A stretch of 64,000 bases of DNA, taken from Burkholderiales bacterium. GTDB taxonomy: Bacteria; Pseudomonadota; Gammaproteobacteria; Burkholderiales; SG8-41. The DNA lies in NCBI GenBank assembly GCA_019635015.1, contig JAHCAG010000011.1:43912-107911 (forward strand), read 5' to 3'. Made by a program: the position numbers and the translations under genes. Of the stretch, positions 47,441 to 56,236 are shown in pieces. Position 1 is the first letter of the stretch. Each line of letters opens with the position of its first letter. The notes under the pieces were generated by a model. It was not told where the DNA came from. It saw only the letters and a list, made by a program, of their open reading frames with translations, and did no database searches.

Positions 47441-49012
47441 TCAGCGCGGCGTGAAATGGTGGGCAAAGGTGAATTCGTCGGTGCGCGGCGTGTAGGCAAG
47501 GTTGGCGCGCATCGCCCAGCTGACGACCTGGTGGTGCAGCGGGATGATGGCAAGGTCGTTCATGGCCAGTGTATTGGCCTCGCGCGCGAGTGTTTCGCGC
47601 CGGCCGCGGTCGGTGCTGCCGAGGGCCTGTTCCATCAATGCATCGACTTTCGGATTGGCGTAACGCCCCCAGTTCCAGGCACCGTAGCCCTTCTCGGGAT
47701 TCGGTCCGGCGATCAGCGAGCGCAGCGCGAGATCCGCGGCGAAGGAGCCCCAGCCGAGCAGCGACACGGCGGTGTCCTCCTTGCGCACGCGGCCGAGGAA
47801 GGCCGACATCGGCGCGGCCTCGACCCGCGTCTGGACGCCGACCCGGGTCAGCAGCTGGGCGATGGTCTGCAGTATCTGCTCGTCGTTGATGTAGCGGTTG
47901 TTGGGGCCGGCGAGCGTGATGCGGAAACCTTGCGGATAACCGGCTTCTGCGAGCAGGCGTCTTGCGCCCTCGGGATCGTAGGGTGCCGCCTTCAGCGCCG
48001 GGTTGTGGCCGAAGACCCCCGGCGAGACGATGTTCGCCGCCGGCACGGCGAGGCCCTCCATCACGCGCGAGACGATGGCTTCGCGGTGGATCGCCATCGA
48101 CATCGCGCGGCGCACGCGCAGATCCATGAAGGGATTTTTCTCCAGCGCTTTGCCGTCGGCGCCGCTGACGCCCGGCGGCTGTGCACGGTACTGGTCGAGG
48201 TGGAGCAGGATGGTGCGCCAGGAAGTGGTTTGTATTGTTATTAACTTTTTGTTTTTGTTGATATTTTTAAGATCCGCCGAAGGCACGTGTTCGATCGCGT
48301 CGAGTTCGCCGGAGAGCAGTGCGGCGGTGCGCGAGGGATCGGCGGGAACCACCCGCAGCGTGACCCGATCCCAGGCCGGGGTCTTGCCCCACCACTGGTC
48401 GTGGCGGGCAAGTTCGAGCCGGTCGCCACGCTGGTAACGCAGGAATCTGTAGGGTCCGGTGCCGACCATCGCGCGCCCCGAATCGAAATCCTCGGGGCCG
48501 GCATTCTGTGCCGCCTTTTTCGACACGATGAGTATCGAGTTGATGTCCTCGGGCAGCGCGCCATACGGGTATTTTGTCTTCACGCGCAGCGTGTGGCTGT
48601 CGACCGCGGTCGCCGATTCGACGGCGCGCACGTAGGAGGCGAAGCCGCCGGGGCTGCCCCTGATCGACAGCGGCCGTGCCAGCGAAAACACCGCGTCCTC
48701 GGCGGTGAATTCCGAGCCGTCATGGAATTTCACGCCGCGGCGCAGCCTGAATTCCCAGGTCAGCGGATCCAGCGCACGCCAGCTCTCGGCAAGTCCGGGA
48801 ATCAGTCTTGTCTGCGGATCGACGTCGGTCAGCGATTCGAAGACATGGCGGGCAACAGTGAGGTTGGGCTGCGATGCCAGCAGATGCGGGTCGAGCGAGC
48901 TGACTTCGCCGGAGAGGCCGATGCGCAACTCGGCGGCGGAGGCGGCAGGCGCGGCGTGCAGCACAAGGGCGAGCAGGCAGGACGCGAAAGTGATCAACGG
49001 TTTTTTATTCAT
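47441..49012 (-). CDS. Dipeptide/oligopeptide-type ABC substrate-binding protein
   Basis: 523 residues of the SBP_bac_5 family. Signal peptide (LITFASCLLALVLHAAPAAS), then LRIGLSGEVSSLDPHLLASQ and the family signature GVKFHDGSEFTAEDAVFSL, with VGTGPYRFLRYQRGD further on. Binds a peptide, amino-acid derivative or similar solute in the periplasm. Around residues 248-262, DLKNINKNKKLITIQ is encoded by a strongly A-rich stretch (48230-48272) inside otherwise GC-rich codons. Divergent from the ArgE-like gene, so the ligand may be an acylated amino acid; this is inference. Confidence 0.92.
   Translation of the reverse strand: MNKKPLITFASCLLALVLHAAPAASAAELRIGLSGEVSSLDPHLLASQPNLTVARHVFESLTDVDPQTRLIPGLAESWRALDPLTWEFRLRRGVKFHDGSEFTAEDAVFSLARPLSIRGSPGGFASYVRAVESATAVDSHTLRVKTKYPYGALPEDINSILIVSKKAAQNAGPEDFDSGRAMVGTGPYRFLRYQRGDRLELARHDQWWGKTPAWDRVTLRVVPADPSRTAALLSGELDAIEHVPSADLKNINKNKKLITIQTTSWRTILLHLDQYRAQPPGVSGADGKALEKNPFMDLRVRRAMSMAIHREAIVSRVMEGLAVPAANIVSPGVFGHNPALKAAPYDPEGARRLLAEAGYPQGFRITLAGPNNRYINDEQILQTIAQLLTRVGVQTRVEAAPMSAFLGRVRKEDTAVSLLGWGSFAADLALRSLIAGPNPEKGYGAWNWGRYANPKVDALMEQALGSTDRGRRETLAREANTLAMNDLAIIPLHHQVVSWAMRANLAYTPRTDEFTFAHHFTPR
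48230..48272. repeat. AT-rich patch inside the dipeptide-type binding-protein gene
   Basis: T-rich on the plus strand (TTTGTATTGTTATTAACTTT, then TTGTTTTTGTTGATATTTTT). It is in frame and encodes KNINKNKKLITIQT. It resembles the other AT-rich patches but has no exact TAAGTATTTG. Confidence 0.45.
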
Positions 49013-49097
49013 GGCGTATGCCTAGCATACCGCAGGATGCCGCGTTGACACCTGCCGGAGGTCTGCCTATCCTGCCCCTTTAACGACGGACGTCATC

Positions 49098-50270
49098 ATG
49101 AATGCCGCTGCCGTGCCCGGCGCCGACACCCTCCGGCTGATCCGCGAACTGATCGCGTTCCCCACGGTCAGCCGCGATTCCAACCTGCAGCTGATCGATT
49201 ACGTGTGCGAACTGCTGCGTCCGCTTGATGCCGGTCTGCGGCTGACCTTCGATCATGACCGGCGCAAGGCCAACCTGTTCGCGACACTGGGGCCGCGCGG
49301 CGAGCGCGGCATCGTGCTCTCCGGGCATACCGATGTGGTGCCGGTCGACGGCCAGGACTGGGCGAGTGATCCCTTCACTGTCAGCGAACGCGACGGCCGG
49401 CTTTACGGCCGCGGCACTTCCGACATGAAAAGTTTCATTGCCTGCGTGCTGGCGCTGGCGCCGCACTACGTGGAGCGCGGTCTCAAGACACAGCTGCACC
49501 TGGCGTTCAGCTATGACGAGGAGGTCGGCTGCCTCGGTGTGCGCGGCCTGCTCGAGGACATGATGGCCGCCGGCATCCGTCCGCAGTCCTGCATCGTTGG
49601 CGAACCCACGGAGATGCGGCCGGTGATCGCGCACAAGGGCAAGCAGAGCTACCGCTGCACGGTGCGCGGCCTTGCTTCGCACTCGGCATACGCGCCGTAC
49701 GGCGTCAATGCGGTGGAGGCGGCGGCGGAGGCGGTGGCCTTTCTCAAACAGCTTGCACGGCGGCACCGCGACCGCGGGCCCTATGACCGCGGCTTCGATA
49801 TCGCCTGGACGACGGTGCATACCGGTGTCATCCGCGGCGGCACGGCACTGAATATTGTGCCGCAGGACTGCGTATTCGATTTCGAGTTCCGCAACCTGCC
49901 GGGTGATGACCCGGAGCGGCTGCGCGCCGAATTCGAGGCCCATGTGCGGACCGTGATCGAGCCCGAAATGCACGCGGTCGATCCGCGCACCGGATTCAGC
50001 ATCGAGAAGATGTCGGAAATCCCCGCGCTAGACACCGGTGCCGAAGCGGAGATCACCGCGCTGGCGCAGGAGTTCTCCGGCAGCACGGACATCGCCAAGG
50101 TATCCTTCGGCACTGAGGCTTCGCAGTTCCAGGTCGCCGGCGTGCCGACGGTGGTCTGCGGCCCGGGCTCGATCCGCGAGGCGCACAAACCCGACGAGTT
50201 CGTCACGCTGGAGCAGGTGGCGCGCTGCGAAGGCTTCCTGCACGGGCTGATGGCGCGTTGCTGCGACTGA
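49098..50270 (+). CDS. argE: Acetylornithine deacetylase-like M20 metallopeptidase
   Basis: 390 residues, ArgE length. Metal-site motifs: VLSGHTDVVPVDGQDW, GRGTSDMKSF, FSYDEEVGCLG and the C-terminal GSIREAHKPDEFV histidine; dimerisation domain in the middle. ArgE removes the acetyl group of N-acetylornithine in arginine synthesis, but M20 relatives hydrolyse other acyl-amino acids. The divergent peptide-type transporter hints at a catabolic acyl-amino acid role. A bidirectional terminator follows. Confidence 0.85.
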   Translation: MNAAAVPGADTLRLIRELIAFPTVSRDSNLQLIDYVCELLRPLDAGLRLTFDHDRRKANLFATLGPRGERGIVLSGHTDVVPVDGQDWASDPFTVSERDGRLYGRGTSDMKSFIACVLALAPHYVERGLKTQLHLAFSYDEEVGCLGVRGLLEDMMAAGIRPQSCIVGEPTEMRPVIAHKGKQSYRCTVRGLASHSAYAPYGVNAVEAAAEAVAFLKQLARRHRDRGPYDRGFDIAWTTVHTGVIRGGTALNIVPQDCVFDFEFRNLPGDDPERLRAEFEAHVRTVIEPEMHAVDPRTGFSIEKMSEIPALDTGAEAEITALAQEFSGSTDIAKVSFGTEASQFQVAGVPTVVCGPGSIREAHKPDEFVTLEQVARCEGFLHGLMARCCD

Positions 50271-50287
50271 AGCGGCGTGGGTGAAAC

Positions 50288-50317
50288 AAAAAAGCCCCGC
50301 GATGCGGGGCTTTTTTT
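50288..50317. terminator. Bidirectional intrinsic terminator between argE and the YkgJ-type gene
   Basis: AAAAAAGCCCCGC, GAT loop, GCGGGGCTTTTTT: 13-bp stem with A and T tracts on both sides, between convergent genes. Confidence 0.92.
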
Positions 50318-50331
50318 GCGGCCGGCCGGTG

Positions 50332-50730
50332 CTAATTGTTGCTGGTCGTGGCGATGAATTTGTCATCACCCTGCTGTTCGCGCTCGAACTGCAGGAACTC
50401 GTAGTAGCCGCAGCGTTTTCCGTCCGGGTAGTCGCGGCAGACGCCGGGGCGCGCTTCGTAGACCGTGCATTGCCGCTTGCGGGTGTCGAACAGCTTGCAG
50501 ATCTTGCCGAAGTGTTTGTCGTCCTGCTGCTTCAGCGAGCGCACTTTCTCCGAGCGGTCGAAGCGCGTGTACTGCGATTCGGCCTGGGCGTAGGTGATTT
50601 CGAAGTGTCTGGCCAGCCGCGCGATGTCGCGCTTGCCGACCTCGATCAGCGGATAGCTGCAGCAGTAGCCGGGACATTTGCTGCAGTCGTACTGGTTGGC
50701 GGATTTCTTTTTTGCCGTGCTCGAAGCCAT
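50332..50730 (-). CDS. YkgJ-family cysteine-cluster protein
   Basis: 132 residues. Cysteine pattern DCSKCPGYCCSYPLIEV at the N-terminus, then CKLFDTRKRQCTVYEARPGV with CRDYPDGKRCGYYEF, the conserved arrangement of the YkgJ/Fe-S-oxidoreductase-like zinc/iron-chelating family. Function of the family is poorly defined. Separate from the downstream glt genes, with about 66 bases in between. Confidence 0.85.
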   Translation of the reverse strand: MASSTAKKKSANQYDCSKCPGYCCSYPLIEVGKRDIARLARHFEITYAQAESQYTRFDRSEKVRSLKQQDDKHFGKICKLFDTRKRQCTVYEARPGVCRDYPDGKRCGYYEFLQFEREQQGDDKFIATTSNN

Positions 50731-50796
50731 TATGGGGTCTGCGTCCTGAGCGGACGCCCTCGCTGAAAAGCGCGCATTCTACCTTTGCGCCGCCGC

Positions 50797-51531
50797 TCAG
50801 TGGTGGAGAATCTTTGACAGGAACTGCTGCGCGCGTTCGGAGCGCGGTGTGCCGAAAAATTCCTCCTTGGGGGCATCCTCGACGATTTCTCCCTGGTCCA
50901 TGAAGATCACCCGGTGGGCCACCTTGCGGGCGAAGCCCATCTCGTGGGTCACGCACATCATGGTCATGCCCTCCTGCGCGAGTTCAACCATCACGTCGAG
51001 CACCTCGTTGATCATTTCCGGGTCCAGCGCCGAGGTCGGCTCGTCGAACAGCATTGCGATCGGGTCCATCGCCAGGCCGCGGGCGATGGCTACGCGCTGC
51101 TGCTGTCCGCCGGAGAGCTGGCCGGGGAATTTTTTCGCATGGTCGATCATGCCGACGCGGTCGAGCAGGGCATGGGATTTCGCGGTAGCCTCCTCGGCGC
51201 TGCGCCCGAGAACCCTGACCTGCGCGAGATTGAGGTTGGCGGTGACGTCCATGTGCGGAAACAGTTCAAAATGCTGGAACACCATGCCGATCTTTGCGCG
51301 CAGCTGCGGCAGTTTCGTGCCCTTCGCGCCGACCGACTGGCCGTTGACGATGACCTCGCCCTGCTGGAAGGGCTCCAGGCCGTTGACGCACTTGATCAGC
51401 GTCGACTTGCCGGAACCCGAGGGGCCGCAGACGACGACCACTTCGCCTTTTTCGACGGTGGTCGTGCAGTCCTTCAGCACCTGGAATTTTCCGTACCACT
51501 TGCTGACATTCCTGAACTCGATCATGGCCAT
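50797..51531 (-). CDS. gltL: Glutamate/aspartate ABC transporter ATP-binding protein
   Basis: 244 residues. Walker [11 protein letters not shown]-loop [11 protein letters not shown], signature [16 protein letters not shown], Walker [14 protein letters not shown] and the H-loop [15 protein letters not shown]. Polar amino-acid (GlnQ/GltL) subfamily. The ATG at 51531 follows AAGGG with seven bases of spacing; a second ATG two codons on is possible, and the longer upstream frame overlaps gltK. Last gene of gltIJKL, energising the two permeases. Confidence 0.93.
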   Translation of the reverse strand: MAMIEFRNVSKWYGKFQVLKDCTTTVEKGEVVVVCGPSGSGKSTLIKCVNGLEPFQQGEVIVNGQSVGAKGTKLPQLRAKIGMVFQHFELFPHMDVTANLNLAQVRVLGRSAEEATAKSHALLDRVGMIDHAKKFPGQLSGGQQQRVAIARGLAMDPIAMLFDEPTSALDPEMINEVLDVMVELAQEGMTMMCVTHEMGFARKVAHRVIFMDQGEIVEDAPKEEFFGTPRSERAQQFLSKILHH

Positions 51532-51544
51532 GGTGTAACCCTTG

Positions 51545-52234
51545 CTAGCGTGGCGGGGTGATGCGCAACTGCAGCCGCTTGACGAAATAGGAGGCGGAGA
51601 AACAGAGGATGAAATAGACCAGTGCGGCGAACAGGTACATCTCGACCAGGCGCCCGTCGCGCTGGGCAACCTTGCTTGCCGCCCCCATGAAATCGGTCAG
51701 TCCGACGACGTAGACCAGTGAAGTGTCCTGGAACAGGATGATGCCCTGGGTCAGCAGGATCGGCACCATGTTGCGGAATGCCTGGGGCAGCACCACCAGC
51801 AGCGTCGCCTGCGGGTAGTTCAGCCCCAGCGCCTGGGCAGCGTGGACCTGGCCGGCCGGTACGCTCTGGATGCCGGCGCGGATGATCTCGCAGTAGTAGG
51901 CGGCCTCGAACAGCGTGAACGCGATCAGCGCCGAGTAGAAGGGGCCGATGCCCGAAGCGTAGGGGTTGCCGGTGAACTGCTTGACCGCGATCGGCACCAG
52001 GAAATAGAACCAGAAGATCACCAGGATCAGCGGCGTCGAGCGCAGCAGGTTGACGTAAGCCGCCGCCGGCAGGCTGATCGCGCGGTTGCCCGACAGCCGC
52101 ATCAATGCGAGCAGGGTGCCGAGAACGATGCCGCCTAGCATCGCCAGCAGCGTCAGGCCCAGCGAAAACAGCATGCCCTGCCAGAGGTAGGGGAGGGTGC
52201 GCTGGATGACGTCGAAATCGAAGCCGCTGAACAT
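51545..52234 (-). CDS. gltK: Glutamate/aspartate ABC transporter permease
   Basis: 229 residues. HisM-type permease: [20 protein letters not shown], then [20 protein letters not shown] and the loop [20 protein letters not shown]. Pairs with GltJ in the inner membrane. Three bases separate it from gltJ. Confidence 0.92.
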   Translation of the reverse strand: MFSGFDFDVIQRTLPYLWQGMLFSLGLTLLAMLGGIVLGTLLALMRLSGNRAISLPAAAYVNLLRSTPLILVIFWFYFLVPIAVKQFTGNPYASGIGPFYSALIAFTLFEAAYYCEIIRAGIQSVPAGQVHAAQALGLNYPQATLLVVLPQAFRNMVPILLTQGIILFQDTSLVYVVGLTDFMGAASKVAQRDGRLVEMYLFAALVYFILCFSASYFVKRLQLRITPPR

Positions 52235-52237
52235 GGC

Positions 52238-52963
52238 CTATTTCCCGGTGCCGACGTAGCCGGGCACGCGCACCCGGGTTTCGACGAACTGCATCAGCAC
52301 GGTGACCGCCATCGTGATCAGCACGTAGACGATGGTGGCCAGCGTGAAGATCTCGAAGGTGCGGAAGGTGTACTCGGAAATGGTGCGCGCCTGTGCGGTG
52401 AGTTCGAGCACGCCGATGGTCAGGGCCACCGAGGAGTTCTTGAAGATGGTCAGGAACTCGGAGGTCAGGGGCGGGATCACGATGCGGTAACCCATCGGCA
52501 GCAGCAGGTGGCGGTAGACCTGCGGCATGGTCAGCCCGGTGGCGAGCGCGGCCTGGGTCTGGCCCGCGGGGATGGACTGGATGCCGGAGCGCACCTGTTC
52601 GGCGACGCGGGAGGCGGTGTAGAAGCCCAGCGCAAGCACCGCGCTCCAGAATTCCGGCATCGGCATGCCCTGTTTCATCCAGGTGCCCAGAGCCTTCGGC
52701 ACGATTTCCGGGATCACGAAATACCAGATGAACATCTGCACCAGCAGCGGAATGTTGCGGAACAGCTCGACATAGGCCGCCGCGGGCACATAGAGCCAGC
52801 GCAGCTTCGTGGTGCGCATGACGCCGAGGACGGATCCGATGGTGAAGGCGATGATCCAGGCGCAGACCGAAACCAGCATCGTCCATTTGATGCCGGAGAG
52901 CACCCAGTCGAAATAGGTGCCGCCACCCGAAAAGGCCGGCTGCGTGAGAAAGCCGAAGTCCAT
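52238..52963 (-). CDS. gltJ: Glutamate/aspartate ABC transporter permease
   Basis: 241 residues. Starts with DFGFLTQPAFSGGGTYFDWV, YVELFRNIPLLVQMFIWYFV and the loop QAALATGLTMPQVYRHLLLP, as in GltJ/HisQ-type permeases. Separated from gltI by 78 bases that carry a terminator-like hairpin. Confidence 0.92.
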   Translation of the reverse strand: MDFGFLTQPAFSGGGTYFDWVLSGIKWTMLVSVCAWIIAFTIGSVLGVMRTTKLRWLYVPAAAYVELFRNIPLLVQMFIWYFVIPEIVPKALGTWMKQGMPMPEFWSAVLALGFYTASRVAEQVRSGIQSIPAGQTQAALATGLTMPQVYRHLLLPMGYRIVIPPLTSEFLTIFKNSSVALTIGVLELTAQARTISEYTFRTFEIFTLATIVYVLITMAVTVLMQFVETRVRVPGYVGTGK

Positions 52964-52991
52964 GGCTGCAGTGTAACGCGAAGTCCGCGCG

Positions 52992-53024
52992 AAAAAAAAC
53001 CGGGAAGCCTCGGCTCCCCGGTTT
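52992..53024 (-). terminator. Terminator-like hairpin between gltI and gltJ
   Basis: On the minus strand: AAACCGGGGAGCC paired with GGCTTCCCGGTTT (one mismatch), followed by a T8 run. It lies just after the gltI stop and before gltJ, so it may limit read-through and keep the binding protein in excess of the permease. Confidence 0.75.
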
Positions 53025-53041
53025 CATGGTGTGTCAGACGT

Positions 53042-53962
53042 TCAGCACTTCATCCGGCCGCAGGGGCCGACGCCGGTGTCGTTGGGATTCTTGATCGCGG
53101 CTTTCAGGCCGTCGGACATCGGGAAGTTGAGATTGATGCCCTTGGGCGGAATCTTCGACTGGAACCACTTGGTGTAGAGCTTGTTGATTTCGCCGCTCTT
53201 GTAGATGCCGATGACGGTGTCGTCGACCAGTTTCTTGAAGGCGGGGTCATCCCTGCGCAGCATGATTGCATACGGGTCGTCGGAGAGGAATTCGCCGATG
53301 ACTTCGTAATCGTCGGGGTTGCGCGCGCCGGCCTTCAGCCCGTAGAGCAGGATGTCGTCCATCGGGAAGGCGACTGCGCGGCCGGTTTCGACGGCAAGGA
53401 AGGATTCGGCATGGTCTTTCGCCGGGATGAAGTTGATGCCGAGCTTTTTCTCGTCGTTGTAGGCCTTCATCGCGCGTTCGTTGGTGGTGCCCTGGGTGAA
53501 GACCACGGTCTTGCCCTTGAGGTCGTCATAACCCTTGATGCCCGAGGATTTCTTGACGATGATCTTGGTGCCGGTCATGAAATAGGTCGGCGCGAAGGCC
53601 ACCTGTTTCTGGCGCTCCACCGAATTGGTGGTCGAGCCGCATTCCATGTCGATGTTGCCGCCGGTGAGGATGGGGATCCGCGTCTGCGAAGTCACCGGCA
53701 CGAACTCGACCTTCAGCTTGGGCATTTTCAGCTCGGTCCTGACGCGGTCGACGATTTTCATGCAGATGTCCATGCCGTAACCGATCGGCCGCTGCTTGTC
53801 GTCGAGATAGGAGAAGGGGACCGAGGCGTCGCGATGGCCAACCTTGATGACGCCGGTGTCCTTGATTTTTTTCAGGGTTCCCGTCAGTTCCTGCGCATGG
53901 ACCGGCACGCTGAACAGGCTCGCCGCGGCAATGGCGGCTACGAGATGGTGGATGCGAAGCAT
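53042..53962 (-). CDS. gltI: Glutamate/aspartate ABC transporter substrate-binding protein
   Basis: 306 residues. Signal peptide ends near FSVPVHAQE. The polar amino-acid binding fold includes GVIKVGHRDASVPFSYLDDK, GYGMDICMKIVDRVRTEL, GSTTNSVERQKQVAFAPTYF and GKTVVFTQGTTNERAMKAYN, as in E. coli GltI. AAGGAG lies before the ATG. First gene of gltIJKL. Confidence 0.92.
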   Translation of the reverse strand: MLRIHHLVAAIAAASLFSVPVHAQELTGTLKKIKDTGVIKVGHRDASVPFSYLDDKQRPIGYGMDICMKIVDRVRTELKMPKLKVEFVPVTSQTRIPILTGGNIDMECGSTTNSVERQKQVAFAPTYFMTGTKIIVKKSSGIKGYDDLKGKTVVFTQGTTNERAMKAYNDEKKLGINFIPAKDHAESFLAVETGRAVAFPMDDILLYGLKAGARNPDDYEVIGEFLSDDPYAIMLRRDDPAFKKLVDDTVIGIYKSGEINKLYTKWFQSKIPPKGINLNFPMSDGLKAAIKNPNDTGVGPCGRMKC

Positions 53963-54111
53963 GTTGTGGCTCCTTGTGGCGATGGATGTCGATGAACGGG
54001 TTTGCGGCCGCCCGGACGGCGGCGCTGTTGCGCTGCGCGATCCAATCTAGGCGATGCGGCAGGCTTTGTCCAGCATGCCGGCCTGCGGGTGCCGCAGGAG
54101 GGCGCGGAAGA

Positions 54112-54885
54112 TCAGGCGGCGCTGCCGGTTTTTGATGCGCGCCGGTGCCAGGCGATGCAGGCCCGGGCCAGCGCGCGCGTGGCATCGATGCACAGCGGCG
54201 TTGCGGCGCTGGCCGCGTGGTCGATGGCCAGCGGTGTTTCGGTGCAGGCGAGCACCACGGCGCATGCACCGGATCCGTGCAGGCGCATCACGGCCTGCAC
54301 CGCAAGGGTGTGCGCCAGCGGCAGGTTGTTGGCCTTGACTGCGGCGATGGCGGGCAGCACCAGCCGCTGCCGGTCTTCGCTGCTGCTGACGATGCAGCCG
54401 AGTCCGCGCGCTGCAAAACGCTGCTGGAAGAATCCCGCCTGCAGTGTGCCCTCTGTGGCGATCAGGCCGATGTTGCCGGCGTTGATGCCGCGTTCCGCCA
54501 GCAGGTCGCAGACGGCATCGGCGATGTGCAGGATTGGCAGGCCGCCCTCGCGCAGCAGGTCGTCATGCCAGTAGTGCGCGGTGTTGCAGGCGATGGCAAT
54601 CGCCTGCGCGCCGGCCTGTTTAAGGGCCGCGATGCCGCGCAGCATCTGCGGCAGTGGTGACTCGCCGTGGCCGAGGATGGCGGCGGGCCGGTCCGGGATC
54701 TGCGGCACGCCCCAGGCAACGTAGGGAATGTGCTCCTGGTCGCGGCTGGCCGGCGTCTCCTCGGCCAGCTTGGCGAGGAAATCGGCGGCGGCGAGCGGGC
54801 CCATGCCGCCGAGTACGCCGAGCAGCGGTGGATTCCGGGGTGGCGTCGTGGCAGTTGCAGACATGGGAGGGAGGGATTTTGCCAT
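54112..54885 (-). CDS. Aspartate/glutamate racemase-family protein
   Basis: 257 residues. Two catalytic cysteines: AIAIACNTAHYWHDD and AVVLACTETPLAI; N-terminal LLGVLGGMGPLAAADFLAKL is typical of aspartate racemases (YgeA type). Converts L- to D-aspartate or glutamate without PLP. Start ATG at 54885 (after GGGAA); a second ATG at 54864 is an alternative. Located directly upstream of the gltIJKL operon on the same strand, so its product may act on the same amino acids. Confidence 0.85.
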   Translation of the reverse strand: MAKSLPPMSATATTPPRNPPLLGVLGGMGPLAAADFLAKLAEETPASRDQEHIPYVAWGVPQIPDRPAAILGHGESPLPQMLRGIAALKQAGAQAIAIACNTAHYWHDDLLREGGLPILHIADAVCDLLAERGINAGNIGLIATEGTLQAGFFQQRFAARGLGCIVSSSEDRQRLVLPAIAAVKANNLPLAHTLAVQAVMRLHGSGACAVVLACTETPLAIDHAASAATPLCIDATRALARACIAWHRRASKTGSAA

Positions 54886-55021
54886 GCAAGGTTCCCGTAA
54901 GGTCAACCGGCGTAAGCTGCGTTCACCGGCAGTGAAGCGGCTTGCTCCCGCGGTCCCGGCGGCAGCCGGGACTGGCGTTTCGCGGCGGGTCTTGATCAAT
55001 CCACATGGAAGGAGTCATCAA

Positions 55022-55183
55022 ATGTCCAAGCAAAAACAGGCTGCGCAGGGGAGTGCGGCGGTGCCCGAGGCCGCATTGACCTTCGGCAACATGAGTCCGC
55101 TGCAGAAGCTGGCACATGTCAGCAAGGTTTGCGTGTTTTTCCTCACGCTGGGATTCGCCTACCCCAACATTCTCGGCGAATAG
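55022..55183 (+). CDS. Small protein of unknown function (53 residues)
   Basis: Begins MSKQKQAAQGSAAVPEAALT and ends VFFLTLGFAYPNILGE. The start is preceded by a strong AAGGAG Shine-Dalgarno eight bases upstream, which supports translation. The N-terminal half is hydrophilic and alanine-rich; residues 36-49 (VCVFFLTLGFAYPN) are hydrophobic and might touch the membrane. I do not recognise a family. Neighbours, a racemase and an alpha/beta hydrolase, are on the other strand, so it is a single-gene unit. Confidence 0.6.
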   Translation: MSKQKQAAQGSAAVPEAALTFGNMSPLQKLAHVSKVCVFFLTLGFAYPNILGE

Positions 55184-55220
55184 CCGGCATGCAGTGCCCG
55201 GCGCGCATCAGCGCGCCGGT

Positions 55221-56120
55221 TCAGTCACTTTTCCCCAGGAAGTCCTCAATCAGATGTGCGACGACCGCCGGCTGGTCGTGGTGCATCATGTGCCCCGCAT
55301 CCTCGACCCAGGCTTCCCGGTAGTCGCGGAAGGCACCTTTGCGCTCCGCGAGCTGCTCCGGCGTGTCTTTCAGATAACCCGTGCCTTCGGAGTTGCGCCC
55401 GAAGACCCAAAGGGTCGGTGCAGTGATTTCCCGCCAGCAGGCGATCAGTTCCTCGATACGGAACAGTACCGGGTTGGCACGCTTGTGTTTCGGATCGCTG
55501 AGCATCTCGACCTGGTCGGGCGCTGTTTCGCGGGCCCAGGCGCGGGCGATGAACTGCGCCTTGTCCGCGCCGAGCCGCGGATTGTCGCGTTGCAGCCGGG
55601 CGGCCAGCGTGCCGAAGGAGTCGTAGACCCGGAAACGCGGTTCCGTGGCGAGTTCGTCCAGCCAGCGCCGGTAACGCCCCGGTGCTTCCGCCGGCGCGGT
55701 GCGGGCGAGGCCGAAACCCTCCAGTGAAACCAGCCGCGCAATGCGGTCCGGGCGCAGTCCGGCATAGGTGCAGGCAATGACGCCGCCCATGCTGTGGCCG
55801 GCGACCCGTGCCGGCCGGTCCGGCGAATAGATCGCCAGCAGCGCCTCAAGATCAGCGTAGTAATCGGGAAACCAGTAGCCGCCGGCCGACCAGCCCGACA
55901 GTCCGAAGCCGCGCCAGTCGGGGGCGATGACCCGCCAGTCCTGCTGCAGCTCGTCGACAACCCACTGGAAGGACAAGGACACGTCCATCCAGCCGTGAAG
56001 CAGGAACAGCGGTGGTGCGGCGGCGTCGCCCCAGACGCGCACGTGATGCCGCAGGCCGTTGATGTCGTGAAATTCGGAATGGCTGTGTTTCACGGCTGCG
56101 GCAGTCATCGGGTTTGTCAT
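55221..56120 (-). CDS. Alpha/beta-fold hydrolase
   Basis: 299 residues. Oxyanion region LFLLHGWMDVSLSFQWVVDE, nucleophile elbow VAGHSMGGVIACTYAGL with the catalytic serine, and a late histidine in WVEDAGHMMHHDQP; the acid is probably the Asp/Glu after LWVFGRNSEG. Hydrolase of an ester or related bond; specificity not shown. Divergent from the FAD oxidoreductase. Confidence 0.9.
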   Translation of the reverse strand: MTNPMTAAAVKHSHSEFHDINGLRHHVRVWGDAAAPPLFLLHGWMDVSLSFQWVVDELQQDWRVIAPDWRGFGLSGWSAGGYWFPDYYADLEALLAIYSPDRPARVAGHSMGGVIACTYAGLRPDRIARLVSLEGFGLARTAPAEAPGRYRRWLDELATEPRFRVYDSFGTLAARLQRDNPRLGADKAQFIARAWARETAPDQVEMLSDPKHKRANPVLFRIEELIACWREITAPTLWVFGRNSEGTGYLKDTPEQLAERKGAFRDYREAWVEDAGHMMHHDQPAVVAHLIEDFLGKSD

Positions 56121-56176
56121 TTCGGCTGAAGTTGTCGGGGCGGCGCAGGGTTTGCTGCCGCAGGCGGCGGCGCCAG

Positions 56177-56182
56177 TATAAT
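56177..56182 (+). promoter_or_regulatory. Consensus -10 (TATAAT) for the FAD oxidoreductase gene
   Basis: Perfect TATAAT 54 bases before the ATG. The matching -35 (TTGCTG, 19-base spacer) is weak. Confidence 0.45.
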
Positions 56183-56236
56183 CGTCTTCGATGAACGGGC
56201 AGAAAACTGGCGTGGCACCGGTCCGCGGAGCCTGTG

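Noticed and set aside
46328..48244. 638-codon open frame on the plus strand
   Set aside because: It is opposite the dipeptide-type transporter genes, with low-complexity Arg/Gln/His-rich sequence.
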